Below are positions 36,081-43,546 of a stretch of DNA of 64,000 nt, piece after piece (within the stretch, counting starts at the first letter, position 1; the number at the start of each line of letters is the position of its first letter). The notes under the pieces are model-generated. The model searched no databases, was not told the DNA's origin, and worked only from the letters and a program-made list of their open reading frames with translations. This DNA is from Crocinitomicaceae bacterium. GTDB taxonomy: Bacteria; Bacteroidota; Bacteroidia; Flavobacteriales_D; Crocinitomicaceae. The position numbers were made by a program, and so were the translations under genes. The stretch covers positions 248,001 to 312,000 of the forward strand of contig JAGOBK010000003.1 of the NCBI GenBank assembly GCA_017983465.1. Direction: 5' to 3'.

Positions 36081-36141
36081 ACAAAGTGCATTCCCAAAAA
36101 CAATCTAAACAAGTAATTCCCCCCTGAATCCAAAATCTCCT

Positions 36142-36149
36142 TACTTTTG
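36142..36149 (+). promoter_or_regulatory. -7 box TACTTTTG before the DUF1573 gene
   Basis: TACTTTTG matches TAnnTTTG and lies 17 nt before the ATG at 36167, the same spacing as at fabI. It marks the end of the repeat-rich intergenic region and the start of a three-gene operon. Confidence 0.5.
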
Positions 36150-36166
36150 AAAAAAAATAATTCACC

Positions 36167-36679
36167 ATGAAATACCGCTTTATTTTTATTTCATCCGTAC
36201 TTGTATTTTCTGCTTGCGGCAATCAAGAAAAACCAACGAACACAGAGGAACCCAAAAGCATCGTAGCAACAGAGGAATCTGTTCGTGAATTGCGTCAATC
36301 GTTATCTGAAGTAGAGAAAGAAGAGCAGCGTCAATTGGCAGAAGAACTGGCAAATATGACAACGATGACCTTTGATAAAACGAGTCACGATTACGGGAAA
36401 GTTCCTGCAGATACCGACAATATGACCACGTTTCGGGTGACAAATACCGGAAAAAAGCCTTTGGTGATTGAAAAAGTATCGGCAAGTTGTGGTTGTACAA
36501 CACCTTCGAAGCCAGAGAAACCAATTTTACCAGGAAAAAGTGATGATATCACGGTTGTCTTCCATCCGAAGGAAACGCAGCTTGGACAGCAGAATAAAAC
36601 CGTTACCGTTATTGCGAATACCGATCCAAAAATGGAAGTATTGAGCATTTCAGCGATGGTAGAGAAAAAGAAAAATTAA
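36167..36679 (+). CDS. DUF1573 lipoprotein
   Basis: The product (170 residues) has a lipoprotein signal (MKYRFIFISSVLVFSACGN, lipobox FSAC), a charged helical linker (residues ~40-65) and a DUF1573 domain of immunoglobulin/ASPM-SPD-2-Hydin type. The domain includes FDKTSHDYGKVPADT, VEKVSASCGCTTPSKPEKPI and VVFHPKETQLGQ. The conserved CGCT cysteines are present. It is probably on the periplasmic face of a membrane; the role is unknown. It starts an apparent operon with the metallo-hydrolase 17 bp downstream. Confidence 0.9.
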   Translation: MKYRFIFISSVLVFSACGNQEKPTNTEEPKSIVATEESVRELRQSLSEVEKEEQRQLAEELANMTTMTFDKTSHDYGKVPADTDNMTTFRVTNTGKKPLVIEKVSASCGCTTPSKPEKPILPGKSDDITVVFHPKETQLGQQNKTVTVIANTDPKMEVLSISAMVEKKKN

Positions 36680-36696
36680 CGAGCGAAAAAGGACAC

Positions 36697-37548
36697 ATGA
36701 AATTACACGTATTAAACACTGGATTTTTCAAACTCGATGGTGGCGCCATGTTTGGTGTCGTTCCGAAAACGCTCTGGCAAAAAACGAATCCAGCGGATGA
36801 AAACAACATGTGCTCTTGGGCCATGCGCTCGTTGCTCATTGAAGATGGAAATCGCTTAATTTTAGTCGATACCGGAATTGGGGACAAGCAAAGTGAAAAG
36901 TTCTTCTCTCACTATTATATGTATGGAAACGATTCCTTACACGGAAACTTAGCCAAATTGGGCTTCCATGCCAATGACATTACCGATGTTTTCTTGACGC
37001 ACTTGCACTTCGATCATTGTGGGGGCGCGGTGGCGTGGAACGATTCCAAAACTGGATACCGTACCGTTTTCCCGAATGCGAAGTATTGGAGTACGGAGAA
37101 TCATTGGAATTGGGCCATTGAACCGAATGCACGTGAAAAAGCATCTTTTTTGGCAGAGAACATCCTTCCCATCCAAGAGAGTGGACAATTACACTTCATT
37201 GATCGTGTGGGAGACTTCACCACGAATGCCCTTCCAGGAATGGATGTTTTGTTTGTCGATGGTCACACAGAAAGTATGATGATTCCGCACATTCAGTATA
37301 AGGGAAAAACGATTGTTTTCATGGCGGACTTACTTCCGAGTACGGGACACATTCCCCTACCCTATGTGATGGGTTACGACACGCGTCCATTATTGACCTT
37401 GGATGAAAAAGCGAAGTTCCTTCAACATGCCGCAGCGAATGAATACGTGTTGTTCTTGGAACACGATTCCGTGAACGAATGTTGCACCTTGATTGAAACC
37501 GAAAAAGGCATTCGATTGGGCGAATCTTTTTCCTTCAGCGAATTGTAG
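36697..37548 (+). CDS. Metallo-beta-lactamase-fold hydrolase
   Basis: This 283-residue cytoplasmic enzyme has the MBL metal motif HLHFDHCGG near residue 110, the conserved DTGIGDKQ upstream of it, the DGHTESMM His and a late LEHDSVNE His. The pattern is close to the N-acyl homoserine lactonase/quinoprotein-like MBL branch, but the substrate is not known and quorum quenching should not be assumed. One base separates it from the hotdog thioesterase gene, so they are co-transcribed. Confidence 0.9.
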   Translation: MKLHVLNTGFFKLDGGAMFGVVPKTLWQKTNPADENNMCSWAMRSLLIEDGNRLILVDTGIGDKQSEKFFSHYYMYGNDSLHGNLAKLGFHANDITDVFLTHLHFDHCGGAVAWNDSKTGYRTVFPNAKYWSTENHWNWAIEPNAREKASFLAENILPIQESGQLHFIDRVGDFTTNALPGMDVLFVDGHTESMMIPHIQYKGKTIVFMADLLPSTGHIPLPYVMGYDTRPLLTLDEKAKFLQHAAANEYVLFLEHDSVNECCTLIETEKGIRLGESFSFSEL

Positions 37549-37549
37549 G

Positions 37550-37957
37550 ATGAAAACACCCAGAGAAATTGTTGAAACGATGATCGCGCAGGATGCGTTC
37601 AGTCAATTATTAGGAATGGAGCTCGTTTCCATCGAAAAAGGATCCTGTGTCCTGCGTTGCGAAGTGAGCAAGTCCATGACCAACGGCTTCGGAATAGCTC
37701 ATGGCGGCATCACGTATTCCCTGGCTGATTCCGCGTTGGCATTTGCCTCTAATGCGCATGGCGTACATTGTTTTAGTGTGGACACGAACATTGCGCACTT
37801 GAAAAAAGTAAAATTAGGCGATGTTTTAACGGCGCGTTGTACTGAGTCCCACCGTGGAAAACGCACGGGTGTTTACGTGGTAGAGATTCAAAATCAGGAT
37901 GGTATGCGTGTAGCTTATTTTCGAGGCACGGTATTTATCAGCACTGAACTTTGGTAA
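37550..37957 (+). CDS. PaaI-like hotdog-fold acyl-CoA thioesterase
   Basis: The 135-residue protein (ATG at 37550) has the hotdog-fold features NGFGIAHGGITYSLADSALAFASN, where Asn/His-Gly-Gly and Asp form the PaaI active site, and SVDTNIAHLKKVKLGD. PaaI thioesterases hydrolyse ring-hydroxylated phenylacetyl-CoA and similar esters. No phenylacetate genes are visible, so the physiological substrate is open. An upstream in-frame ATG at 37493 lies inside the preceding gene and would add a non-family extension. Confidence 0.9.
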   Translation: MKTPREIVETMIAQDAFSQLLGMELVSIEKGSCVLRCEVSKSMTNGFGIAHGGITYSLADSALAFASNAHGVHCFSVDTNIAHLKKVKLGDVLTARCTESHRGKRTGVYVVEIQNQDGMRVAYFRGTVFISTELW

Positions 37958-37991
37958 ATTCGAAATAATTTGATTTTTTTTACAAGGAACA

Positions 37992-38022
37992 TTTGTATTT
38001 CTGTAAAAATGTCGTACTTTTG
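37992..38022 (+). promoter_or_regulatory. Promoter of tRNA-Asp
   Basis: TTTG (37992-37995), a 19-bp spacer and TACTTTTG (38015-38022) give a near-perfect Bacteroidota sigma-A promoter, 70 bp before the tRNA. Confidence 0.7.
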
Positions 38023-38091
38023 TATCCGCTTTAACGAAAGCATTACACAATTCTGAAGCAACTGTTGTTGCTCACGTAAGTGAAAGAAATT

Positions 38092-38165
38092 GGTTTGGTA
38101 GTTCAGTTGGTTAGAATACCTGCCTGTCACGCAGGGGGTCGCGGGTTCGAGTCCCGTCCAGACCG
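38092..38165 (+). tRNA. tRNA-Asp (anticodon GTC)
   Basis: This 74-nt tRNA gene has acceptor arms GGTTTGG and CCAGACC with discriminator G. The D loop contains AGTTGGTTAGA, the anticodon stem CCTGC/GCAGG encloses CTGTCAC with anticodon GTC, and the T arm is CGGG/CCCG around TTCGAGT. CCA is not encoded. Confidence 0.96.
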
Positions 38166-38214
38166 CTTATTTTATCGTTAAAGACACGTCCTATATGGCT
38201 GTAGGAAATAGAGA

Positions 38215-38447
38215 CCCTCGAGATGTATCAACTATCTTGAGGGTTTTGTTTTTTATGGGGTTTTTATTTCCAATTACGAAGGGGACAACAAAGGGGACAA
38301 CAAATCATCATTAGATCACACGGAAAATTAAAAAAATACGATACTACCTATATCAATAGGGAAATCCTCGAGATGTTTGCAATCCAGAAAAGCTCCGCTT
38401 CGTCTGGGTATCAACTATCTTGAGGGTTTTGTTTTTTATGGGGTTTT
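38215..38447 (+). repeat. Duplicated terminator-like element downstream of tRNA-Asp
   Basis: Copy A has stem CCCTCGAGAT (38215-38224) with ATCTTGAGGG (38234-38243) and a T-rich tail. Copy B has stem 38365-38374 with 38417-38426 and the same tail. The 40 bp at 38225-38264 and 38408-38447 are identical. In copy B about 33 bp are inserted in the loop and fold into a second hairpin (CCAGA 38384-38388 with TCTGG 38403-38407, inner AAGC/GCTT). Between the copies lies a doubled AAGGGGACAAC. No gene is seen in 38166-38588; the layout resembles a tRNA-proximal integration scar. Confidence 0.8.
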
Positions 38448-38532
38448 GTAATTCTGTAAAACAAAGTGCAAAACACTCAATAGTCCATTTCCAGATTCAT
38501 TAAAACAAAATTAAACGAACTTCCTCTCACAT

Positions 38533-38568
38533 AAAAAACCCCAGTAACACATGTGTCCTGGGGTTTTT
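38533..38568. terminator. Bidirectional terminator after the T9SS protein gene
   Basis: AACCCCAG (38537-38544) pairs with CTGGGGTT (38558-38565), flanked by A and T runs on the two sides. It lies 20 bp past the stop of the minus-strand gene. Confidence 0.85.
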
Positions 38569-38588
38569 ACTTATATGGAATATTTGAT

Positions 38589-39881
38589 TTACTTCACTAC
38601 TTTCACGATTTCCGTACCATTTGCTGTGTGCAGTTCAAGAAAATAAATGCCGCTCGCTAAAGATGCTGTTTCGACCTGTAATTCAAGTGCAGCTGGATTG
38701 AATTGCTGGTGGATTTTCCCTTGGGCGTCACGTATGATGAACGTTTGAATTGGGCTATTTGACACGATGTTCAGTTGCTGATCAAAAGGATTCGGAGTCA
38801 CCTTCAATTTGGACTTGTTGACATTATTCAAACCAACTGAACCACTGTTCGGATTCAAACGTTCCGGTTCTGCTTGATAACAATCTGAAGGATGACGCAG
38901 CAAGTCAAAATATAAAGAATTACTTGCAGCACCTTGTGGCGTTATTAATTGCTCAAATACGACTAAACCAGTTGTTACCGAAATACCCGCAACCGCATAA
39001 CCGCCTTGCGGTAAGAGTGCCGAACAGTAATAAACACCATTGATCGGATCTACAGTAGAACTACCATTGATGGTGTATGAATTATAAGGCAAAGGCTGCT
39101 GAGAAACGCGTGTTGCCACGCCTGTTTGCGGATTGATTTTTCCTAAATAACACACATTTGGAATAGTGGTAGTGGTTCGAATAATGCCGTAAATAGTTGT
39201 ATCAGCACAATTGTAGGTGTAGTTGTCAAAGTACAAGCCCCCTTCAGGAAAAGTGATGGTTTGGTTCGAATAAACTTGGCCATTGTACAGATCTAGGCCG
39301 ATAATTTTGCCTTGGTTGGAATAGTAATAAACCATCTCATGCGGATTAATAGCACAACCTTGCACAGTATACATTTGGCCTACCGATTGTGGAGAAATTT
39401 GGGTAATGACACCTGTATTCGGATCAATAGTAGCCAAATACAACTCACCATTAACCTGCCCAATACCTGTAGAAGTAGAGCGGCGTGCCAAACCGTAAAT
39501 AGTGGAGTCACTGGTATTGAAGCGGTAATTATCAAAATAACTCGGCGCAATTGGGTTGGTCATGGCATTTTGTGCAGAAGGCAAACCATCTAGCATATTG
39601 ACCGACACAAAATCGGTTTGCGTCTGAAAAAAGTAAGTCTGGGTAATTGGATCAAGCGCCGCACCCGTTGCACTTATAATGGATGCCAAGCTATTGGGGC
39701 TCACCGGCGCAAGCACCCCACTACCCAAATCTAGTTTACCCAAACGAATGGTTCCGGCAGCCGTGTTGGTACCGACACCCGGCGTACGCATGACACCATA
39801 TAAATTGTTGTTGTTTTGCGCCAAAACGGTGAGCTGCATACCACTCAACAGAAGCAATAAAAAGGTTTTAAAAGATTTCAT
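38589..39881 (-). CDS. Secreted propeller-like protein with type A T9SS sorting domain
   Basis: The 430-residue protein has a signal peptide (MKSFKTFLLLLLSGMQLTVLAQ). A repeated beta structure follows in which YFDNYRFN/YFDNYTYN and DSTIYGLAR/DTTIYGIIR recur about every 100 residues, suggesting a small beta-propeller. The last ~75 residues form a type A sorting domain (KLKVTPNPFDQQLNI, ASLASGIYFLELHT, EIVKVVK), so the type IX system exports it. The function is unknown. It is monocistronic, with its own terminator. Confidence 0.88.
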   Translation of the reverse strand: MKSFKTFLLLLLSGMQLTVLAQNNNNLYGVMRTPGVGTNTAAGTIRLGKLDLGSGVLAPVSPNSLASIISATGAALDPITQTYFFQTQTDFVSVNMLDGLPSAQNAMTNPIAPSYFDNYRFNTSDSTIYGLARRSTSTGIGQVNGELYLATIDPNTGVITQISPQSVGQMYTVQGCAINPHEMVYYYSNQGKIIGLDLYNGQVYSNQTITFPEGGLYFDNYTYNCADTTIYGIIRTTTTIPNVCYLGKINPQTGVATRVSQQPLPYNSYTINGSSTVDPINGVYYCSALLPQGGYAVAGISVTTGLVVFEQLITPQGAASNSLYFDLLRHPSDCYQAEPERLNPNSGSVGLNNVNKSKLKVTPNPFDQQLNIVSNSPIQTFIIRDAQGKIHQQFNPAALELQVETASLASGIYFLELHTANGTEIVKVVK

Positions 39882-39952
39882 CTCGTTGTAGTTTAGGGGT
39901 TTAACTTATACTAACAACGAAATTAAGTTATTGTTTAGAGAGAGTGAGAAAC

Positions 39953-39990
39953 AGTCCGCCGCCGCGGAGAGAGCGGAGAGCGGAGAAGAG
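39953..39990. repeat. GC-rich palindrome and purine repeat related to the 35.6-36.1 kb array
   Basis: TCCGCCGCCGCGGA at 39955-39968 is close to the palindrome of the tRNA-Leu downstream array. It is preceded by the same AACAGT context and followed by GAGAGCGGAGAGCGGAGAAGAG. A similar GAGCGGAGAACGGAGAACGAG occurs at 41914-41936. These mark the borders of the AbiE-like module. Confidence 0.6.
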
Positions 39991-40072
39991 AAATTGAGTT
40001 TATGAAAATCAACGCAAACGTTTATTGAATCTCAAATTATTTATGCATTATCGCAATACGCAATATATAGTG

Positions 40073-40594
40073 ATGAAGACACAAAATCATCAGCTCAAAC
40101 CACAGGACATTGTTTTTCTTTTAAAACTAATTGTGGACAACAATCCGTCTTGGAATCAAAAACCGGTTTCAGAAGCACTTTGTATGAGCCAATCTGAAAT
40201 AAGTCAAGCAGTTTCACGTTGTAAGTTTGCAGGACTTTTAGCACCTGACGGAAAAACGGTTGTGAAAAACAGCTTATTCGAATTACTTCAGTACGGACTA
40301 CGGTTCATCTTTGCCCAACAACCCGGACCAGTTGTTCGCGGAATTCCTACGGCACATTCGGCAGAACCTTTGCACCAAGAAATACAAAGTGATGAACCGT
40401 TTGTTTGGCCATATGCACATGGTACCATGAGAGGACATAGTATTGCACCACTTTATCCCTCGGTACCAGCAGCCGCATTGAAAGATCCTTCCCTCTATGA
40501 AATACTTGCATTAGTGGATGCACTGCGCGTTGGACGAAGCAGAGAAAGGGAGCTGGCATTGATCCACATAAAACAACGCTTCGATAGGCAATAA
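40073..40594 (+). CDS. HTH protein associated with AbiEii-type modules
   Basis: From the ATG at 40073 the product has 173 residues. Its N-terminus is a winged-helix/MarR-like domain (KPVSEALCMSQSEISQAVSRCKFAGLL), and the C-terminal half contains IPTAHSAEPL and YAHGTMRGHSIAPLYPSVP and ends in a charged helix (DALRVGRSRERELALIHIKQRF). I recall similar proteins beside AbiEii-like nucleotidyltransferases in Bacteroidota; here it lies 100 bp upstream of the HigA-like antitoxin. It may be the regulator of the module. Upstream starts at 40025 (TTG) or 40043 add only weak sequence. Confidence 0.75.
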   Translation: MKTQNHQLKPQDIVFLLKLIVDNNPSWNQKPVSEALCMSQSEISQAVSRCKFAGLLAPDGKTVVKNSLFELLQYGLRFIFAQQPGPVVRGIPTAHSAEPLHQEIQSDEPFVWPYAHGTMRGHSIAPLYPSVPAAALKDPSLYEILALVDALRVGRSRERELALIHIKQRFDRQ

Positions 40595-40631
40595 TTAACT
40601 GCATGAAATGATTATAAACCAATTAAATAAG

Positions 40632-40679
40632 TACTTTTGTAAACATTTTTGTTTACTTTATTGAAAATAAGTACATTTG
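40632..40679 (+). promoter_or_regulatory. Promoter/operator of the HigA-like/AbiEii pair
   Basis: Two -7 boxes, TACTTTTG (40632-40639) and TACATTTG (40672-40679), bracket an inverted repeat GTAAAC/GTTTAC (40639-40644 and 40651-40656). The second box is 14 nt before the ATG at 40694. The repeat is a candidate site for autorepression by the XRE-type antitoxin. Confidence 0.5.
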
Positions 40680-40693
40680 ATCTCAAAATTATC

Positions 40694-41239
40694 ATGATGC
40701 TTCCAGAACTTGCTAGAATAAAAGGTATACATCCAGGTGCAATTCTCAAAAGGGAACTGATTCAGCGTGGCATGAAACCGATTCAATTAGCCGTAACGTT
40801 AAATGAGCACAAACAAACAATCAGTGCGATTTTAAATGAGAGACGAGGAGTCAATACCAAATTATCTATTCAACTAGGAAAGCTTTTCGAAATTGACTTG
40901 GATTACTTTCTACAGATTCAAGCAAGCTATGATGTGATGAATGAAATGCAAAAGCTAAACAATCAACAGGAAAAACCGGATTTCAATCGGATTAGAAAGG
41001 TATTATTTTGGGATACTGACATAGATAATATTGATTGGGAACAACATAAAATAGCCGTTATCAAACGTATTTTCGAACGAGGAAATACGGACGAAATAAA
41101 TGAAATAGTTCGATTTTATGGACCTACAACCATACAAAATGTATTGGTTAAATTTCCTGGCTCTTTTTTACCATCCTTTGAAATTAATCGTACGCTTTTC
41201 TTGAATTCTAATACATCAGTACATGACGATGCTCTATAA
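40694..41239 (+). CDS. HigA-like XRE antitoxin with C-terminal DUF6922-like region
   Basis: The 181-residue protein has an N-terminal HigA/VapI-type helix-turn-helix (HPGAILKRELIQRGMKPIQLAVTLNEHKQTISAILNERRGVN, residues ~14-56). A C-terminal segment, FWDTDIDNIDWEQHKIAVIKRIFERGNTDEINEIVRFYG, matches the short domain found in antitoxins paired with AbiEii nucleotidyltransferases. It should neutralise the adjacent toxin and repress the operon. An upstream TTG-initiated extension to 40649 is unlikely. Its end overlaps the toxin start by 11 bp. Confidence 0.85.
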   Translation: MMLPELARIKGIHPGAILKRELIQRGMKPIQLAVTLNEHKQTISAILNERRGVNTKLSIQLGKLFEIDLDYFLQIQASYDVMNEMQKLNNQQEKPDFNRIRKVLFWDTDIDNIDWEQHKIAVIKRIFERGNTDEINEIVRFYGPTTIQNVLVKFPGSFLPSFEINRTLFLNSNTSVHDDAL

Positions 41240-41875
41240 AAACACGGTATCAAACTCACTTTGGAATGCTCTTCAAGTCCTTATGTCATTGGAGGAAATG
41301 AAATGTTTTCGATTGGTCGGAGGAACTTCGTTAAGTCTTCAATTAGGTCACAGGATTTCTGTTGATATTGATCTTTTTACAGATTTACCCTACGACTCAA
41401 TTGACTTTAACGAAGTGGACAATTTAATGCTTCAACATTTTCCTTTTGTTCAAATGGGATACGGGGGAAATAATAGCATGGGAAAAACGTATTTCGTTGG
41501 ATCAGATGAGTCGGACCTTGTGAAAATTGATCTATTTTACACAGAGACATTTATTTTTCCGATAAAATACTTCGATACCATTAGAATGCTCCCATTCAAG
41601 AAATTGCCGCAATGAAAATGGAAGTAATTGGAAACGGTGGGCGTAAAAAAGACTTTTGGGATGTACATGAACTATTGAACCATTTTACGATAGAACAAAT
41701 GATTGAACATTACGAAATCAGATATCCCTACGGACGTACTAAAACGCAGTTATTAAATGCTTTAATTCATTTCGATGTGGCTGATAAAGACTTTAATCCT
41801 ATTTGCATTAAACAAAAAAAATGGGAACTGATCAAATTAGACTTTGAAGAACAGATTGCGAAAATGAACAATTGA
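41229..41875 (+). pseudogene. AbiEii/AbiGii-type nucleotidyltransferase toxin, frame-disrupted
   Basis: The first frame (41229-41615) encodes MLYKNTVSNSLWNAL and the nucleotidyltransferase motif VGGTSLSLQLGHRISVDIDLFTD, up to DTIRM, then runs out of frame to a TGA. The second frame (41612-41875) continues the family sequence with MKMEVIGNGGRKKDFWDVHELL and ends KMNN. The in-between bases read IQEIAAM in the second frame. One missing base near 41591-41593 (ATGCTCCC where ATGGCTCCC would give R-M-A-P-I-Q-E-I-A-A-M) explains the break. The split leaves an ATGA overlap, so coupled translation of two halves is conceivable. A sequencing error is not excluded. Confidence 0.8.
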
Positions 41876-41952
41876 AAACGAACTAATTATTCGAAGTAAG
41901 CACTGTGCACTTAAGAGCGGAGAACGGAGAACGAGAACGTTGCTGAACGTGA

Positions 41953-42138
41953 TTACAAACTAAAACTGGGGTCCCGCGATTTCTCAAACAAGACAATGAC
42001 CGCATCTTGAAAAATATCCAAAAATTGCACCTCCCCGTTTCCCAAGTTTCTCAAATACTGGTAAGCCACTACTCGATGCTGGCGATAAATCACCTCATAA
42101 TCATGCGCGACCTGCCGTAAGTGCTCCAGTTCTGACAT
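41953..42138 (-). pseudogene. Truncated sigma-70-family (ECF) factor, region 2 fragment
   Basis: The 61 residues from MSELEHLRQVAHDYEV contain VIYRQHRVVAYQYLRNLGNGE and FLDIFQDAVIVLFEKSRDPSFSL, the start of sigma region 2 as found in small Bacteroidota sigma factors. There the IFQ-(D/E)-A-(L/V)-IV element is typical and another ~110 residues normally follow. Here a TAG stop comes immediately afterwards and no sigma-like sequence continues in any frame toward 41,900, so the gene is a remnant. A longer start at 42189 is possible. Confidence 0.6.
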
Positions 42139-42182
42139 GAGATAAAGGTAAGAAAGATTGCTGGGAAGACACCGAGGAATCT

Positions 42183-42413
42183 TTAACAAAAATCAAAAGT
42201 CAATGCCGCATTGTCAGCATGCGTAAGCAACTCTTGTAGTTCAACTACAGATAACTTTACTGCATTTCTAAAGGTAAATTTCCATCCAATTAATCCGGAG
42301 ATTTTTGCCAAATCCAACAATTCTGGGAAGGTGTAGTCTTCCACGTTTAACATTAAGTGAAAGGACTTACCAGCTAGGCTTAAGTCTTTGATGTCTTGAA
42401 GTGATTTTTTCAT
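42183..42413 (-). CDS. Small hypothetical protein, 76 aa
   Basis: The protein MKKSLQDIKDLSLAGK...TFDFC has a beta-alpha pattern with YTFPELLDLAKISGLIGWKF and a helical LSVVELQELLTHADNAAL. It has no signal peptide or membrane segment and matches no family I recognise. It lies just upstream of the sigma-factor fragment on the same strand and downstream of another unknown gene. Codon use and an apparently independent start support it moderately. Confidence 0.5.
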   Translation of the reverse strand: MKKSLQDIKDLSLAGKSFHLMLNVEDYTFPELLDLAKISGLIGWKFTFRNAVKLSVVELQELLTHADNAALTFDFC

Positions 42414-42462
42414 GGGGTATGAAAGTTTAAATTGAACGTTCTCTAGGATAAATTTTAAATCA

Positions 42463-42927
42463 TTAACTCATTGCATAAATAACGCCACCACCTAATAAAC
42501 TTCCGATGGTTAATAATACAGCCACCATGCAACCTTTTTTCTCAGGTGTACTAATTTTCTTTGTTTCTAGTTCCTTTTTTTCCGTTTCCGTTAATACAAT
42601 GCATTTAGAAATCAGCTCGAACAATGCGGCTATGTGATCATTGGCTTTTGAAACTTCGTGGGCTTGATCAAATGCGCCAATCTTTCTTCTTATTTCAATA
42701 GTAATTTCTGTTCTAGATTCATCCTGTCTTGAAAAAGAAATGTCCGCAAAAACTCCTAAACTCAAAAATTCGAGTGCTTCAAATGTGTAAGAATTAAACA
42801 CTTCATTTTTTGAATTGAACTTGTATTTTGAATTCAATAAGGGAATGAATTCAACAGTGGATTTTAATTTCTCAATGGAGAAATCGATCACTAAGGATTT
42901 TTTTGGGTTTGAAATGGCTCCAAGCAT
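42463..42927 (-). CDS. Hypothetical tail-anchored membrane protein, 154 aa
   Basis: The N-terminal ~115 residues look like a soluble alpha/beta domain (SLVIDFSIEKLKSTVEFIPLL, ALEFLSLGVFADISFSRQDESRTEITIEIRRKIG) followed by a helix. The last 25 residues form a single membrane helix (GCMVAVLLTIGSLLGGGVIYAMS), so the protein is probably tail-anchored. No family is recognised. It borders the defence-like cassette and faces away from it. Confidence 0.65.
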   Translation of the reverse strand: MLGAISNPKKSLVIDFSIEKLKSTVEFIPLLNSKYKFNSKNEVFNSYTFEALEFLSLGVFADISFSRQDESRTEITIEIRRKIGAFDQAHEVSKANDHIAALFELISKCIVLTETEKKELETKKISTPEKKGCMVAVLLTIGSLLGGGVIYAMS

Positions 42928-43080
42928 AATAAAAATTTAAAGGTTAAAATGGATTGTTTGTAAAGGATGAAATGAAGAAACATACCATTGGGAATCAATA
43001 TCAGTAAAGAATTTAACTCCAGAATTAAATGGGCCATTTGCTTTTCTCAAACTTTATATTGGCAAATCTGCACTGTTATT

Positions 43081-43139
43081 CCGACAACTCAGGTCAATCC
43101 AACTTTCAAACATAAATTCCCCTGACAACTCAAGTCAAT
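43081..43139 (+). promoter_or_regulatory. Double operator upstream of the mazG-like/DUF2075/HNH operon
   Basis: Site 1, CCGACAACTCAGGTCAAT (43081-43098), and site 2, CTGACAACTCAAGTCAAT (43122-43139), share a (T/C)GACAACTC-(A/G)-GTCAA core and are 41 bp apart. The whole 59 bp aligns, on the other strand, with 53835-53893 upstream of the WYL regulator gene: same two sites, same 41-bp spacing, and a shared AAATT(C/T)CCC before the second site. It is most simply a WYL-regulator operator, 69 bp before the mazG-like ATG. Confidence 0.8.
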
Positions 43140-43207
43140 AATATCTTAAGACCACCAATAAAACTAAATTTTAAATCTTTTTTCGCACCTTTATTCTTTC
43201 AAAGAAT

Positions 43208-43546
43208 ATGAGCGACATAAATACCTTAATGCAAGCCTTGGTTAAATTTCGAGACGAACGCGATTGGAAACAATTTCACGATACTAAAAACCTCGCCCTT
43301 GCTTTATCCATCGAAGTAGCAGAATTAAATGAATTGTTCTTGTGGAAAGATGACAAGGAATCGGAAGAAGTGGATATTCAGCGCATCAAAGAAGAACTAG
43401 CGGATGTTTTTGCGTATGCCCTTTTGCTCGCTGAGAAACATCAATTAAATGTGAGCGAAATTGTATTGGATAAAATCCAACGTAATGCCGAAAAATATCC
43501 AGTGGAAAAATCCAAAGGAAACGCTCAGAAGTATACTGAATTATGA
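43208..43546 (+). CDS. MazG-like nucleotide pyrophosphohydrolase
   Basis: The 112-residue protein is an all-alpha NTP pyrophosphatase of the MazG/RS21-C6 (dCTPase-like) group, which hydrolyses (d)NTPs to monophosphate and pyrophosphate. The metal-binding ExxE...ExxD is visible as SIEVAELNELFLW and KEELADVFAYALLLAE. FRDERDWKQFHDTKNLALAL at the start is typical. Its stop overlaps the start of the DUF2075 gene by 4 bp (ATGA), so the two are coupled. Its place in a cassette of helicases and nucleases suggests dNTP depletion or signal-nucleotide removal during phage attack; that is inference. Confidence 0.9.
   Translation: MSDINTLMQALVKFRDERDWKQFHDTKNLALALSIEVAELNELFLWKDDKESEEVDIQRIKEELADVFAYALLLAEKHQLNVSEIVLDKIQRNAEKYPVEKSKGNAQKYTEL

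Noticed and set aside
36697..37548. Metallo-hydrolase named as an acyl-homoserine lactonase
   Set aside because: The metal motif is shared by many MBL enzymes and there is no quorum-sensing context.
41613..41615. TGA in the AbiEii gene read as selenocysteine or programmed stop readthrough
   Set aside because: The family sequence resumes in a different frame and the residues just before the TGA do not match the family, so a frameshift explains it better.
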